Below are positions 10,121 to 22,804 of a stretch of DNA of 64,000 bases, piece by piece. Positions within the stretch are counted from its first letter, which is position 1. Each line of letters begins with the position of its first letter. The notes below the pieces were generated by a model. The model made no database searches and was not told where the DNA came from. It saw nothing but the letters and a program-made list of their open reading frames with translations. A program made the translations under genes and the position numbers. Origin of the DNA: Distichodus sexfasciatus (taxonomy: Eukaryota; Chordata; Actinopteri; Characiformes; Distichodontidae); assembly GCA_032718565.1 (NCBI GenBank), contig JAVGVS010000160.1:602385-666384 (forward strand). Reading direction: 5' to 3'.

Positions 10121-10578
10121 AAATCCTTTTTAAAAATAAGAAAAAATTTACTATTTTTGGGAAAAAAATGCTTATTTCAAGCAAAATTATCTGTCAGTGC
10201 AGCAAGAAAATTGTACTTGCTAAGATTTCTTAAAACAAGAAAAAAAAAATACTCAAAGACTAAGCATACACAACTTCAATTAAGCAGAATATGCTAGTTT
10301 TTTTCCCCTCCAATTATCTTGAAACAAGTAAAAATATACTTACAGTCTACCTGTTAACACAACTCCTTTACCAATGTAGGTTGTTTTAAGAAAAAACTGC
10401 TCAAAATTAGTTGTATTACTTAGGTAGGATAACTCAAGATACATTTTCTTGAAACAAGTCAAATAATCTAAACAATATTCAGTCTTACCAAGAAAATAAA
10501 TCCAAAAAATGGTGTAACAAGATTAAAATACTGAATTCAAGTCAATTGCACTTGTACAGATTTTTATTTTTTGCAGTG
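10121..10578. mobile_element. DNA-transposon-derived MITE fragment
   Basis: The segment is built of motifs such as TTATTTCAAGCAAA, TTCTTAAAACAAGAAA, ATTTTCTTGAAACAAGTCAAA and CTTACCAAGAAAATAA, and ends in TTTTTTGCAGTG, the complement of CACTGCAAAAAA. This pattern (CACTGCAAAA ends, CTTGTTTTAAG-rich interior) is a common teleost MITE type known to me only by appearance. The left end is not defined and no target duplication is visible. Confidence 0.55.
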
Positions 10579-10689
10579 ATGATGTTACTTTTTTGTTGAC
10601 ATTATGTATAAGCATATTACGTTTGATAAAGACACATTGAACATATTCACATTGAACACTGTTAAACTAGAAAATAGTAGAGGCTCAAT

Positions 10690-10720
10690 AACACACACAC
10701 ACACACACACACACTCACAC
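10690..10720. repeat. (CA)n microsatellite
   Basis: Uninterrupted AC dinucleotide run for about 25 bases, then TCACAC. Confidence 0.95.
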
Positions 10721-12384
10721 ATTTATACAGCATCTTTTTGACACAATTGCACTTTGAGCTTAGGAGTATGAGAAGGGAATCAGAAGAACACCTGCACCAA
10801 TAACACATGCATATGATATCTTTTTGAGAATAGGGAGTCAGACATGGGTATTTCTTACATTCAGCATACTTTGCGTAAACAAGATAATCTGGGAGTCCGG
10901 GTGTCTGGGAAAGGAAGACACTGAGAGGTGTTTGTGAAGTTTAACAATGATAAACTGGAATATAGACCGCAAACGACAACAAGCGGGATCCAAGCACAAG
11001 TCGCAAAAAGCAGCACAATAGCAGCTGATGCAGTAAGCGTCAATGGAAGCAGCCAGTGAGTCAGAAGTGAAAATTAGCAACAAAAAAAGAAGAAGCAAAA
11101 AAACTATACTATGACATCACATAAATGTATGTAGCATTTTTAGTGCCCCCCTATTGTTCAAATAGTACTATAGTTCCATAGTTTTGATTAACTACATTAA
11201 TCATATCATAACAACAATAAAGTGAAATGACTTAAAACAAAACCACATAGCTGTATTAATCATATCAAGACATAAGGAGAACATAGAACAATAAAGTGAA
11301 ACGACATAGGAAAAAGAATAAATAAAAAGAAAAGAATGTAAATAGAACGTAAAAAGATTTTGATAGAAATTTGTGACTCTGTAGTGAAGCTTCTTCTTTG
11401 TTATGAAAGCTTCAATAAGTTGTCTTTATAATAAAACTAACTTCTAACAGTGTTCATATAAGAATTGTGTGAATTTAATGTTATGAGATTACAGAAACTT
11501 ATGTGATGTCATAAGGGTCCTCTAAGTGCCATCTATTACTGCTTACTCTGAAAATCTCTGCCTACTGTGACTTACGGTTTGAGCTGCACAATCTGTTTTG
11601 TAGGAGAAAATAATAATTAAAAATGTAATTAGTAATAATAATAAAGAGAAACAGAACACTAAGCACTTTGTGCTTGGAGCTCTGAAAAGGGGTTTGATCA
11701 GCAACTGTGGGAAACTAGGAGGTGTTTGTGATAAAGAGCTTTGCCCACTATAAGTTCCTGCTGTACAAGTTTTATATTCCTCTAACCTGAAGAATCCTCC
11801 ACGACACAAGCGACTCGCCATGGGTCCATTCATGGTTCTATGAGAAGTGCTAGATAGTTCCAAGGCAGGACGCCGGGTGGAGAAGGCAGGAATCTGGCCT
11901 GGATTATTACATTACAGCTAAGCCTGCAGGGGCAAGTTGCTGAGTTAACACTGACCTTTAGTGGGCTCAGCGCTGGACACACTCCCTCTCTCACCAAACC
12001 TGCTGCCAAGGCTCCGTGGACTGTTTGTCATCCAGTGAGCCTGCTGACTGCATTGAATCGTGCTCCAACATGGCAACTTAAGCCTCAGTAAAAACAAAAC
12101 AACCCTAACTACAAGCTACAGCTCTGGGTATAGAGAGAGGGAAAAATAGAATATCACATTATATATTAGTGGTGGATCAATCATAGTGCTGGTGGGGCAT
12201 GTTAATTTAGATTTGGTGCCAGATGCAGGTCAGCTTTCAGCAGCAGGCAGGTTGAGAAAACAGGGTACGTTCATTCTGAATCCATGAGTGCGCCCTCAAG
12301 ATGAGCAGTGTGTTTTTGAATGCTATGGAAAGTTTTGGTGCGCACTCCATTAAACAAGCGACTTGCTGCCCAACAGCTGATGTC
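10721..12384. other. Unique non-coding stretch
   Basis: AT-rich with short frames on the minus strand (10838-11098, 11543-11863) that show no domain. Two near-identical phrases 'TAATCATATCA' with nearby 'AACAATAAAGTGAAA' at about 11199-11226 and 11256-11301 suggest a small local duplication. GC-richer, possibly regulatory DNA lies at about 11880-12070. No gene seen. Confidence 0.5.
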
Positions 12385-12392
12385 ATTATAGC
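12385..12392. repeat. 8-bp target-site duplication, left
   Basis: ATTATAGC precedes the element at 12393-13030; ATTATAGT follows at 13031-13038 (seven of eight identical). Confidence 0.75.
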
Positions 12393-13030
12393 CAGTGTTG
12401 GGGAGTAACGGAATACATGTACCGGCGTTACATATTTAGAATACAAAATATGAGTAACTGTATTCCGTTACAGTTACCGTTTAAATAGGTGATAATTAGA
12501 ATACAGTTACTTTGTTGAAATAAATGGATTACACGGCGGTCTTTTCCTGTTTCATATGTTAGGTTATCCCCTCTCTATCCCCTCTCTAATTTTGGTAATT
12601 CCACGCATTGCCGGAAACCCAAACAAAACACGCAATAAGAGGCTCTAATGTAAGCGTCCTGCTAATGTTGGTGGCGTCAGTTACACAATGGACCCGGAGC
12701 CAGCACAACAGAGCCAGCAGTGCCCGGGCAGGAATGCATTTCTTACTCGGAAATTTCGTCTTTGCTCCTCTACAGTAAATATATTGTCTATTCAGGGAGA
12801 TTTGGGCTTAACAGCCAATTGGTAGAGAAAAACAAACAAGAATTTGCAGGATGTGATTGCTACATTCATGTAGTTTTAAAAAGCATGACAATATATTAAG
12901 TAATCCAAAGTATTCAGAATACTTTACTCACATTGAGTAACTTAACGGAATACATTACAAACTACATTTTGGGGCATGTATTCTGTAATCTGTAGTGGAA
13001 TACATTTTAAAAGTAACCTTTCCAACACTG
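12393..13030. mobile_element. hAT-type non-autonomous element (GTAAC-rich)
   Basis: Left terminus CAGTGTTGGGGAGTAACGGA, right terminus AGTAACCTTTCCAACACTG. The outer parts repeat GGAATACATT/GTTAC motifs in both orientations, as expected of subterminal hAT repeats. Length 638 bp with 8-bp flanking repeats ATTATAG(C/T). It is a different subfamily from the GTAGCT-rich copies but shares the CAGTGTTGGG end, as does 36522-37097. The interior has a short GC-richer unique core around 12600-12740 and no transposase frame. Confidence 0.85.
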
Positions 13031-14163
13031 ATTATAGTGTTTCCTGACATTTCCAAATCCTGGGCACTGTACCTCTAAATACCACTCTTCTAAATCCATG
13101 TTACACATGAAAAATAAGAGCAGGATCTCTTGTACTTCATTTCCAGAGCTCATCAAAATGCATCTCACTTCAGGTTTTCACTAACGCTAACTTTTTTCAA
13201 AGTGGAAAGAAAATCTGACCTGGAATTTCAGTTCTACATTTGTCTCCAATATAAAAGATACACACACTTACCCCACACTTCTACAGTGGTGGTCATTTCA
13301 GAGCCTATAGGAACAGTATTCCAGACAGTGTCCACTCCTGGTCACTACCTGAGACTACTGTTTAGAAACCAGATCTGTTGGAAAACCCACCTCTATTCTA
13401 GAGCACAGATCTTTTTAGTTCCCATTTAGATGGATTTTTTTTATTGGAAAAACATTTTCTGTGTCTTGAATCCTTTTTGTTATGTCTGTTCTCATTTTAG
13501 TCCATTGAAACAGGATTGTAACAGTTGAAAATATGCTTTGTGATGTTTCCAGTTTAGTCACATGATCATTTCTGAAGCCTTTTGTAGTGCCTTTTTGTCT
13601 CTTCCTGCATGGCCATATGAAACTCTTGCTTAATTTAGTCGAAATTGCAACAATACTGTGCTTTTTTCAGAGTTCTCTGACATTGGCTGACAGAGGCGAG
13701 TTGATTGGTGCCAGAAAAAAAAGATGGCTGCAGATTTTCCAAGAATGCTTTCAAGATCTTTAACAACTTCTGTGTATGTGTTCGACAAGTTGTTATCGGT
13801 CAGATCACAATCGCACAAGTCATGGAGTGGAGCTTCCAGTCCTGGCATGTCTGGAGGCACGCACGCTCCAGAGAGAAAACGACAATTACTCTCTCTCTCC
13901 TTTTCACACACACACACACACACAGGAAAAGTGGAATGCAGGAAGGTTAGAGCCCTTTCCAATGCCATAATATCATTTTTTCTGAATTGCCTTTCTCTCT
14001 TCTGTGGCTTCATGCATTCTGCTTTGTTCCGATTATTTCGACCCCATCATTTTATACAAGGTTACCGAGTTCAATGAGCAGCTAAAGCTGTCTGTTTGTA
14101 TTATTATGACTGAAGTAATACAAATGACAGAAAGTGCCATACACTTTCGGTATTTGTCTTACA
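13031..14163. other. Unique non-coding stretch with CT/CA microsatellite
   Basis: It contains CTCTCTCTCC followed by (CA)n at 13889-13924. Frames at 13630-14013 (minus) and 13705-14077 (plus, several) overlap this microsatellite and are not credible. A segment at about 13300-13400 has a translation loosely like the end of some retroelement proteins, too weak to call. Confidence 0.5.
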
Positions 14164-14330
14164 TTATTATCCAGAACCGCCTCCATTTCCTGATTAGAGA
14201 CACAGTCTTCCTGGAGCATCTTGGGCCTTAAGAGCCTCACTCAGGGGCCCAAAACGTGTTTTCTTAGAATTCAAACCCAAATCTTGCTGTCACCAACAGC
14301 CAATTTAGTCACTCTAGACTGCTACACTAT
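14164..14330 (-). repeat. tRNA-derived SINE fragment
   Basis: The minus strand reads as a decayed SINE: a head near 14310-14330, a B-box-like GGGTTTGAATTC at about 14268-14279, then a CTGAGTGAGG / GGGCCC block (plus-strand CCTCACTCAGGGGCCC at 14236-14251) as in fish SINEs, ending near TTATCCAGAACCGC. Diverged, with no target duplication seen. Confidence 0.5.
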
Positions 14331-14389
14331 TTGTGAGCATATAAAAAGATGTTGCAGCAGAGTGCCGATTTGGAAAGTGGCACTGAGTG

Positions 14390-15060
14390 TTACATAGTGA
14401 CCCTTCTAGAGGAAGTGTTGTGGAGGTCTGGGAGGCCGTTGCTAGGCGACGGGGGGGTAGGTGGCTATGTGGGTAATGAGCAAGGGGCCTTGGGAGGCCG
14501 GTGGTAGGGAGGGCTGTGGAGAGAGAGAGCGGGAGAGAGAGCCGTCTGCTCAGCGTTCTGGGTCCTGACGAGAGCCGACAGGCTGGCCCGGGACTGCCTG
14601 CGTGGAGCTGCCACCGCGGCCACCTGCTCCAAGCAATCATCACCAGTGTTCAGGCCAGCCACCGATACAGCACACAGGCCCAATTAAGAGCCCCTGCATG
14701 TCCCCCCCTCTGGTCAGCCATCACTAACACTCCCGCCAGGCTGACAGAGCTGCCTCTTTCCCCCCGCCACCACCACTCTTCTGAGAGCAGAGCTCTAATT
14801 AACAGCAGTGCTTGTGTGGACATGGGCTGCTGTGGAGTTGCTGAGAGGGTCTGGGGCTCTGGGCGGGTAATCAGCTTAAATACAGGTTTATTTCCTGCCC
14901 CGTGTGCCCCAGTGCGCCCTGCCGAGAGCGCCTTCTTTTTATCTGTTTATCTCCAATTTCCTCCGTCTTGCAACGTGCCTCTCAAGTACGATCACCTTCA
15001 TTTAAGGGCCCTTGGCCCCAAAAGGAGCTGCCATCTCCTCACATCAAAAGCTTTTGGGAG
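14390..15060. promoter_or_regulatory. GC-rich island, candidate conserved non-coding element
   Basis: About 670 bp of GC-rich, repeat-free sequence with an internal TAATTAA homeodomain core at 14796-14802 and CCAATTAAGAG near 14679. A 222-codon plus frame (14501-15169) crosses it, but its translation is low in structure, other frames are also open on the minus strand, and no domain is recognisable, so a coding role is unlikely. The regulatory call is inference from composition and motifs only. Confidence 0.3.
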
Positions 15061-18000
15061 ATGTGTTCATGACTTTGGCCAAAGACCCTATTTTCTAAGC
15101 ATCTTTAGTTCCGGTTCCTTGTGGCCCCAACACCTACTTAACATCAGTACTTGCTGCACGGGACAGTAATCGAATTGTCCACAATTTACTGTTTGAAACC
15201 AGCTTTTTTCAATGGTGAACATATTACACTTGTATATTAAAAACTAATCTGTTATGGTTCCTTAGGTGAGGTGGATTTTGTGGATAAATAAAAGGAACAG
15301 GATCAGTGAGGTTGTTTTCATTCCTGTAACCTGGGAAGACAGCAGAGTTCAATTTGTCAAAACTGTGAAGTGAAAAAAAGGTGTGCAAGACATTGTGAAA
15401 TGAGCTCATTACAAGTGCTGGATTAAGCAATTGGTGTGTTCCAGCAGAGCGCACTGGAGGGGGAGGAATTTCCTCCTTGTTCTGAGGTGTTGTTGTTGGA
15501 GGCCTGTGGACGGCTGTCGCATGAAATATCCTCTTCCCACTTGCCGACTCCAGGCCCGCTCCAAGGCCTTGGGATTGGCTTCAGGTTTGAATCATGTCAT
15601 TTTGGAACTATGGGTTATATTTTTTTCAAACTTTAATGTAGGCCTGCTGAACTCGGATCACCTGCTGGAGCATAAGTGCAGCAATTGTATTCATTATTTA
15701 GATCCTATATCAGGACACTTACTTAATGAAAGCTGATACAATACAGGGCATTTACAGTAATATTTCAGCTGCTTTTTAGTTACCACTGGGAAGCGATCCA
15801 GTGCAGACATCTATATATTCAGACTTTGTCCTTTTATTGAACAGGGTTTCTTTGTTTCTAAGGCACAGAGAAACGGTCTTCTCTACCATGTTTTGTATAT
15901 CAAATAATCATCATACTTTGGCAATATCAAATTATATATTTACAAAAAAACATATTGCTAGATTTGTTGAGTGTTTAGCCACATTTTAGTACTAGAGCTT
16001 TGAATGCTATTAAAAGCACCTTTATGTAAAAAAAAAAGTAAGTAAAATGTAAAGTCCCTATGAGTTTGGATCCAGGTTTTATTCACACTCTATTAAAAGC
16101 AGGATAATGAAGCCTTAAATCAAAAGTGAACATTAGATGCCACGTTGTTACTGTGTGGATGAAATTGTTTCACTTCATAACCACCAGATGACGCTGTTTG
16201 CCGAATGGGCATCACCGTTACAACTTCCAGTGTATTTAAATTTCTTGTCTATAGTATTTATGTAAGTAAGAGGAAGGCAGTCAGAGGTTGAATGCCAGGT
16301 AATTCATGTTGAAAATAACATTTGTTCTATTACTTTATGAGAACACTTAAAACTGTCTGCTGGGGCTGTATTGTATCATTTAAAAATCCATAATAATTAC
16401 TATGCTTCCTTTATGTTTACTTTAATGATATCTCTCTAAAAGTTTGTTAACATGCTACAGCATTAGAGGAGACTGATAAAGGCCAAGTCACTCATATTCA
16501 TACTGTCAGTTGTATTACTTAAGTATTCATTTCGTCTCAGGGAACGGGGCAAGGTGATTTCTCATGCATTCTGAGTATGTGGGACATTTTCCCTGAAGGT
16601 CTTGTCTTACGTATGCCAGGGGGTCTGCTTTTCAGCAGCCAATGTTTCACACTACCTTGTTCATAATTGCAAAACAATGCTCAAAGTGTGAACAGGGCAT
16701 GGATGTGTTAATACATATGTGATGATCCTTTCACAATTCCACTGTGTGCCTTGTTAGAATGATTGATGGCACTGTAGCACTCTGAAACGTCTCATGAACA
16801 TCCTGAACGTTCGCTGTTTGCTCTCTGGCTGATGGCTGTCGTCCACGCTGGGTATTTTCTCCGGTGACTGGCTATGGAAGAAGTCAAGCACGCCCTGGCT
16901 GTTTTGAGTTTTCCTTTCAGCACTGTTATTGCATGGAGGTTCACGCGTTGCCCAGATAGTGTGTTCAGGTATTGTTTTTGCCCAGATTTTATGACGAGAT
17001 GATGGATGACGGAAAATAGAGCTGTTCAGCTTCGGCTGTTCAACAATAAGACCGAATGAACATGTAAGGGTCCAGAGCTTCAACCTCCACCAGGCCCGTT
17101 GGGGTGCTGCTATTACCGGTTAAAGTAAACTAATAAGAGGGACCTTTGTGTAGAAACTAGACTGCTTCATTATATATAGATTAAAAAAGCTTGGTTTATT
17201 TACCCCCATGAAAAAATGCATGAACCTGCTACTTTATCTTGGCAACATCTTTAGTTGGTCCATGAAGAGCAGTTTTTAATTGGGACCAGTTTAGGCTCTT
17301 TTTAGTAACTTTTTGCGTTAATTCCAACAATCTTAAAAAAACAACAACAACAGCTTAACATCTTCGCTTATCTCTTTTCTCAGTTAAGTTCATCTCCCTG
17401 TCATAAATAAATTGAATATTGATATTCAAGATATTTTACTAGGGTCAATGCGATCACACTGCCCCTTAAAAGATAGACATTCCTAAAATTGGTCAATTTT
17501 TGGTGGATTTGTAAGAGTATTTTTGTATGTGAGACCTTTTGGTTTACTTCTGGTTATGTGTAGCTGTAATATTGATGAAAACTAGTAATTATCAGAGTTA
17601 GCTGAGGTACCTCATAAGTATAGCAAGACGTGACTCTGTGTGTGTTTGTATGTGCTGGAGGGGGGTCCCCTCACTCAACTGAGGGGAAAGAAAGTGTCTG
17701 GAGTTCCTCATATTGGCCTGAGCCTGGCAGGGTCTCAACCACAGGGTCAAATCCCCGGGGTGTATCTCCCCACCCCCATCCTTCTCGCTCTCTCTCTCTT
17801 TTTCAGGCCCCCTCAATATCCCACTGTCTCTCACTCCGTGGGGCCACACTTGCTCTGGATGAAATTTCAGCAGGGTATGAGGGAATGGTTCACAGAGTTT
17901 AGCACCTTTTTTAACATAGGCAAAATAAATGACTTCTCCTAATGCTCTAATTGGCGGTGGTTTGATGATCAGGTATCATGGCCCTCAGGTCTGAAGCGCC

Positions 18001-18649
18001 TCCTTGTTTTTCCTGCCGACCGGCTGAAAGAGTCCGTCTGTGTTTCTTAATGTCGTGACTTTTACTTTGCCTGTTTTTTAAACCTATTTCTTGCTTTCAA
18101 AAAGTTCAAGAAAACTCAATCTTTTTCTGAAAGACCAAGCACATCAAAGTTGGACCCTTTGGGATAAAAACCAGATTGCAATTCTCACGTTCCCTGCTGT
18201 GACCTGCCCCGTTGTGAGAAAGTACAGTGTGTAAGTGCGGAACGGCACGAGTGTTCCTTTGTTTTTGTGTTTTTGGTGTGTTAATATAAATAATGGAGGG
18301 GTGGGGGGCATAAAGGATGCATAGAGGTTAAACCGGAGCACAGTGCAAGACTTTCTGAGCAAAACATGACAACACAAAAGCAGACAAAGTAATCAGTGGA
18401 AAGAAGCATGTCTGGTTCAGTTACACAGTCAGCTTTTTAATTCCTTAAAAACAGATTTATAGCATTATTTGTGGACATACTATTCAGTCTACAGAAGAGA
18501 AAAACAATATAATTAAGATTTAGGAGTTTATATCTGTATCATGAGCTGTCAATATGTGACTATTAGACCACAGACATTCCTAAAAATACTGATAGATTGA
18601 ACTGCTTTTGGATGGATAAAATAATGTTTATTAAGTGTAGAAAATGGAA
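15061..18649. other. Unique non-coding stretch
   Basis: Mostly AT-rich with no transposon termini. The frames 15431-15736, 16754-17083 (minus) and 17598-17942 (both strands) show no domain. A GC-richer patch at about 16780-17080 and one at 17640-17850, with GGGGGGTCCCC and a CT-rich run, are visible. An (AAC)n-like patch lies near 17339-17351. Nothing else supported. Confidence 0.5.
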
Positions 18650-19330
18650 AAAAGAATTGATTAAGACATCACACAGCTTTGTTTTACCGGCTTGGGATGA
18701 CACCACAGCCGCTAAACAATTCCTTTGATTTATTTTGGATGTTTTTTCCTGGTTGGGGGAAAGGCATGGTTTCCATGCCAGATATTTTAATCTATGCCAG
18801 AGCAGGCTTCGGGCGCTGTCTGCCTGTAAATCGGTGTTAGTAAACGGAATTAATGATCAATGAATCAAGTCTGCTCTCTGCATACTGACAGCCTGGGCCT
18901 CTGCCCAACATCAGGCACGGTCGGGGACTCAACTGTTGTTCGCATCCTTCTTTGAAACAACTGTTTAGGCATTTTACAGGCCAGAATGAGACGCTTAACC
19001 AAACAGTTTGTATGGGCCAATAGTTACAACCTTCTAACCTTAAAGTGATTGCGAACCATGTAGCCGGCGAAAACTGTCACATTCAGGCCTGGCATTAACA
19101 AATGAAGATCCCGCGGGCGCATTTGAGTTCCTCGCTTGTTTTTGAAACCTTATTTCAGCCTTAAATGCTTACAAATGTGCCTGCTGTTTACAATCTTCCC
19201 CCCCATTCACCTCGCCAGGCCTCAATGAAGGGACTATTTATAGTTGGCGCTGGCGTTCCGAGAGTCATCCGCTTGTTGTGAATGAGGCATGGCGGCTTTG
19301 ACAAGGTTAGCAGGATTAGAGTTCCAGAGG
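18650..19330. promoter_or_regulatory. Candidate conserved non-coding element with MEF2 site
   Basis: Repeat-free sequence. CTATTTATAG at 19234-19243 is an exact match to the MEF2 consensus (YTAWWWWTAR). Nearby are TTCCTTTGATTTATTTTGG (about 18720) and a GC-richer core at 19090-19320. No coding frame of note. Regulatory function is inferred. Confidence 0.3.
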
Positions 19331-19877
19331 GTAAGGTGAATGAAAGCCGGGTCACTGAGGCTGGCCAAAATGACTAGCAGTGCAGCAGAAACACTGGTGT
19401 TACTATGTATCCAGTGGTGAATAATGTCAGCATTGAGTTTGGGCTACTGCCAGAAATGTGATGCCAACTCAACAAACAAAACATTAGCTCGATTTTCCAG
19501 CTTTCAGCACAGTTATACATTGCACTCACTCTGATACCAAATATATTGAGATGTTCAGGTATAACCTCACAGCAATGCAGAAGAATTTGGTGGTGTAGGG
19601 AGAACAGTAATGAGATATCATGCACTACTTTATATTATACATAGTAGACCTTTATTTAGACCTTTACAAGCCCAGCTGAGATCAACAACCTGGTGGATGA
19701 CATTGAGATTACCGTTCATGTAATTGTGATTGCTTTGTAACAGCAATCATTTTGGTCTCTTTATTGTTTCTTCTTCTTACCACTTTTTGTTTCTATAAGT
19801 TCTCCCACAGTTTCCTGTTCATGGCTTAAAATTTTCAGCTCATTGAAGTGACCCAGGGAATTGCATTTCTTTTCACA
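19331..19877. other. Unique non-coding stretch
   Basis: AT-rich, with an 83-codon minus frame (19374-19625) that has no recognisable domain. No repeat or gene seen. Confidence 0.5.
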
Positions 19878-20114
19878 GGGCCACTGAACCAGGGTAGTTC
19901 AGTATTTTGGCCACAATGAGGCATTGTCTTTAAGGTTGTAATTCCCTAATTTGGCCACAAGGAGGTTAGCCATAAAGAAGAACTGTGCTATTACTTTTCT
20001 AGTGGTTGGCCTAATCCTGATGTGAGCTTAATATTAATTCAACAGCTCATAGTTTAACAAGTAGGTCATCTATAAACAGCAGACACATCTATAATCAGCC
20101 TTTAGCATTTCTCC
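19878..20114 (-). repeat. Dispersed repeat with internal minisatellite (copy 2)
   Basis: The reverse complement of 4352-4790. Read on the minus strand it starts GGAGAAATGCTAAAGGCTG (from about 20115 down), continues TTAAACTATGAGCTG, and ends in units like CTCCTTGTGGCCAAATTAGG. It carries only about two tandem units where copy 1 carries several, so the tail differs in copy number between loci. Confidence 0.65.
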
Positions 20115-22804
20115 ATGTTAATGTTTTTAACCCTGTCTATATTTTTAGCATACACCAATTACACAGTTTCTTCAGGAAATGATGTCTAGGTCCTCATTGG
20201 CATTCCTTAAAAATTCTAAATATTTTTGTCTAAATTATATTTTTGGCTAATTTGAGGTGGAATAGATGAGTACATCACATCTTTGCATAGAATATTGAAA
20301 AAAAGGTATTTCCTTACAGTCTCATGGTGTTTTTCTTACATAGTAGAAGGTGGTGTAGCAACAGATCATTACTTTCTCTGTCTCTCCCTTCCTCACTGCA
20401 TCTGTCTCTCTCGACCTGCTCAATTGTGCTGTTGGCCCCTCTTTGAACCTGTGTGCCTGTAAACAGGGCTAAGTGCTCTCCATCAGCTCCCGGCCAGCTA
20501 GAGGACAATGCTGTGACAGGAAGAGGCTCTCCTCTGGCCCCCGGCACCCCAGTGGCAAGGCTCAATCTCAGCCCCAGCAGACAGCAGGAGGCCTGGACTG
20601 GGTGGTGGCTGAGGGGACTTAGAAAGTTTAGCGACGGGGACATTTAATTACAGTTCAGTGACTATATCGTACCTGCCAGGACAGGGCCAAATGTAAACCG
20701 TAAGCTATAGCTGATTAGAGGAACCAGACTTCTACCATTGGGAAGGGAATGTGAACTGACGAAACAGGAACGTCTTCAAGAACCATAAAGAAGTCAAGTT
20801 GTCTTTGATTCAAGCTCTCAAGATTACCAAGTCCTGGATGACAGAGAACCCATACAGATCACTGGAGAAAGTGTTTTCAAGGGTCCATCCGGGCCCAAAC
20901 ACACAAGTGATCTTCCAGTCTTTTTTAATATCGGAAAGCTGAACACTGCAGGGTGGGAATATCCAAGACCTGGCTAGCTATCTGCTGGGCATCTCCCAGA
21001 AACAACACTGTCACTGTGTGGCCAAGATAAGCTGTTTTGGAGAGGGAGGGGGATAATGTGCAAATGAATGCCAGTGTGGCCCTGTTTGGATAATTTAACC
21101 AAGGCTGCGTGAAAGTGGGGGAAGCAAAAAAACCCTCTCCAAGCCATCTAAACACTGGCGCTGCTAAATCCTCATCTCTCCGGCTCCCACGCTCTGGTGA
21201 AGGTTTCCCTTGTCTGTAATCTCCACAGGGCTGAGACGCAGCTTCCAAACATGTTGCACTGATATGGTCTCCATCCATTTCATAACGTGCCCCTCACGTC
21301 CAGAAACCTTGCTCCTATCAATGATTTTTGGCTCGAGGTGGAGTGCCAGCTAAGGTTCAGAGCATGAGGTCTGTGTGCAGTCTCTGAGAGCCTTTGATTT
21401 TTAATGGGACCTGAATGAAAGCATGTCTCATGTCTGGCATCTGTGTTTGTGGACGACTCCGGGGTCCTAGTGTAGGAGACATTAACTCTGCAATGGACTC
21501 TGTTCCCCTTTAACAAAGCCTCTCGCCACCCACATAGTACTGATACAATCTCTTGCAAACACTGACGAGTAACCTCCCTCTCTCTCTCTCGTTCTCTCAT
21601 ATACACTATGCCATGACTGTTTCTCACACCGATCTTCAGTCTTCTCTGGCTTAGTGGTCCGTCAGTGCCACTCAGTTTACATTCTCCCCTAATCCCACTT
21701 TAAACACTAAATATTTCTTCTGTGTTAAATTCTCTGTTAATCGCCTTCATAAAAACAATGGCCTGGACTGTGCGAAATTGGTGAAAAAGGTTTATTTTAT
21801 CAAAAAGTTTCTGTTACGCCTTTTTGTAATGTTTCTTGTGTCACTGCTCTCTAATACAAATATCAGCATTTGTGGGCAAGTTAGAAAAAGTTATGAACCC
21901 GAGACTTTTGGCAAATCTCAAACCTCAAAGACTTGTGGTTTCAAACAGTCAATATATTTTTATTATTATAATTGGAGGAACATTTCTTACCAAAATAAAA
22001 AACGACAGAGAAGAGTGGAAATGTAAAAAGAAATACCTTACTGGCATAGAGTAAAACATTTGTTTTAAAGAATGTTATTATGATTCAAAGACTTTTTATA
22101 GAAATATGAAGATGTTAACATTTATATATGACTCTAATACGTATTCTAATACACATACTCTCTGTGTACTCATTAGACTTGTTGTCAAATAATAAAACCC
22201 ACTGTAGTTAAAGTGATGGTGAGAGAGCAGCCTTGTGTGCCCAGCCAGGATGGAGTCTCACCAGAATGCTTCTCTCTCCCAGTGAGATCTCCACTCATTT
22301 TCCACTCAGTAATTTTTCTAATGGCTGGTCCACCTCAGACTGCCTCCCCCTGCTCATTAGCTCCTGCACCGCCGCCCGCACGGCACTTAACTTAATAATG
22401 AGGTCCAATTAACAGCAGCCCTGGCCCTGCTCCAGATGCATTGTGGGTGCAGAGAAAGAGAAGGTGAGGGTATCTAGCTGTCCAAGTAGGAGATTGTTGA
22501 AGGGGTGTGGAAAGACTTTGCTTTTGGGATAAGCACGTTTCTGGCATAACTGCTTTTTTAAAAAAGAGTAAATTAGGTAAGCTGCCAGAATCAAAAAAGC
22601 AAACCCAAAATATGTCTTTTGGCGCACACAAAAGTGTAGTTATTAAATGGAACCTTGGGTTTCTATGGTCCCACTGATGCCTACAAAATAAAATTTGCAG
22701 ATATACTGTTAAATATTTGCTTGTGGTTTTGCATGAAGCAATACGTTTTTTGAGCTTTCAAATAGTCAGTCTCGAATCAAGCTACAAAAATCACTGTGGA
22801 ATAT
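20115..22804. other. Unique non-coding stretch with GC-rich islands
   Basis: No gene supported. GC-richer islands are at 20400-20650, 20940-21260 and 22210-22450; the last has GCTCATTAGCTCC and CCAATTAACAGC, homeodomain-like cores. A CT-rich microsatellite lies at 21574-21599. The minus frames 20314-20643, 20925-21278 and 21280-21627 follow one another in GC-rich DNA but in different frames and without domains. Confidence 0.5.
22792..22804. repeat. SINE target-site duplication, left
   Basis: CACTGTGGAATAT; the counterpart CACTGTTGAATAT is at 23170-23182 (12 of 13 identical). Confidence 0.75.

Noticed and set aside
13287..13440. Retroelement (LINE) protein remnant
   Set aside because: One frame reads loosely like the end of a reverse-transcriptase protein, but the match is a few residues and no catalytic motif is present.
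14501..15169. 222-codon open frame as a gene
   Set aside because: It lies in a GC-rich island where stops are rare, the translation has no recognisable domain, and the opposite strand is also open.
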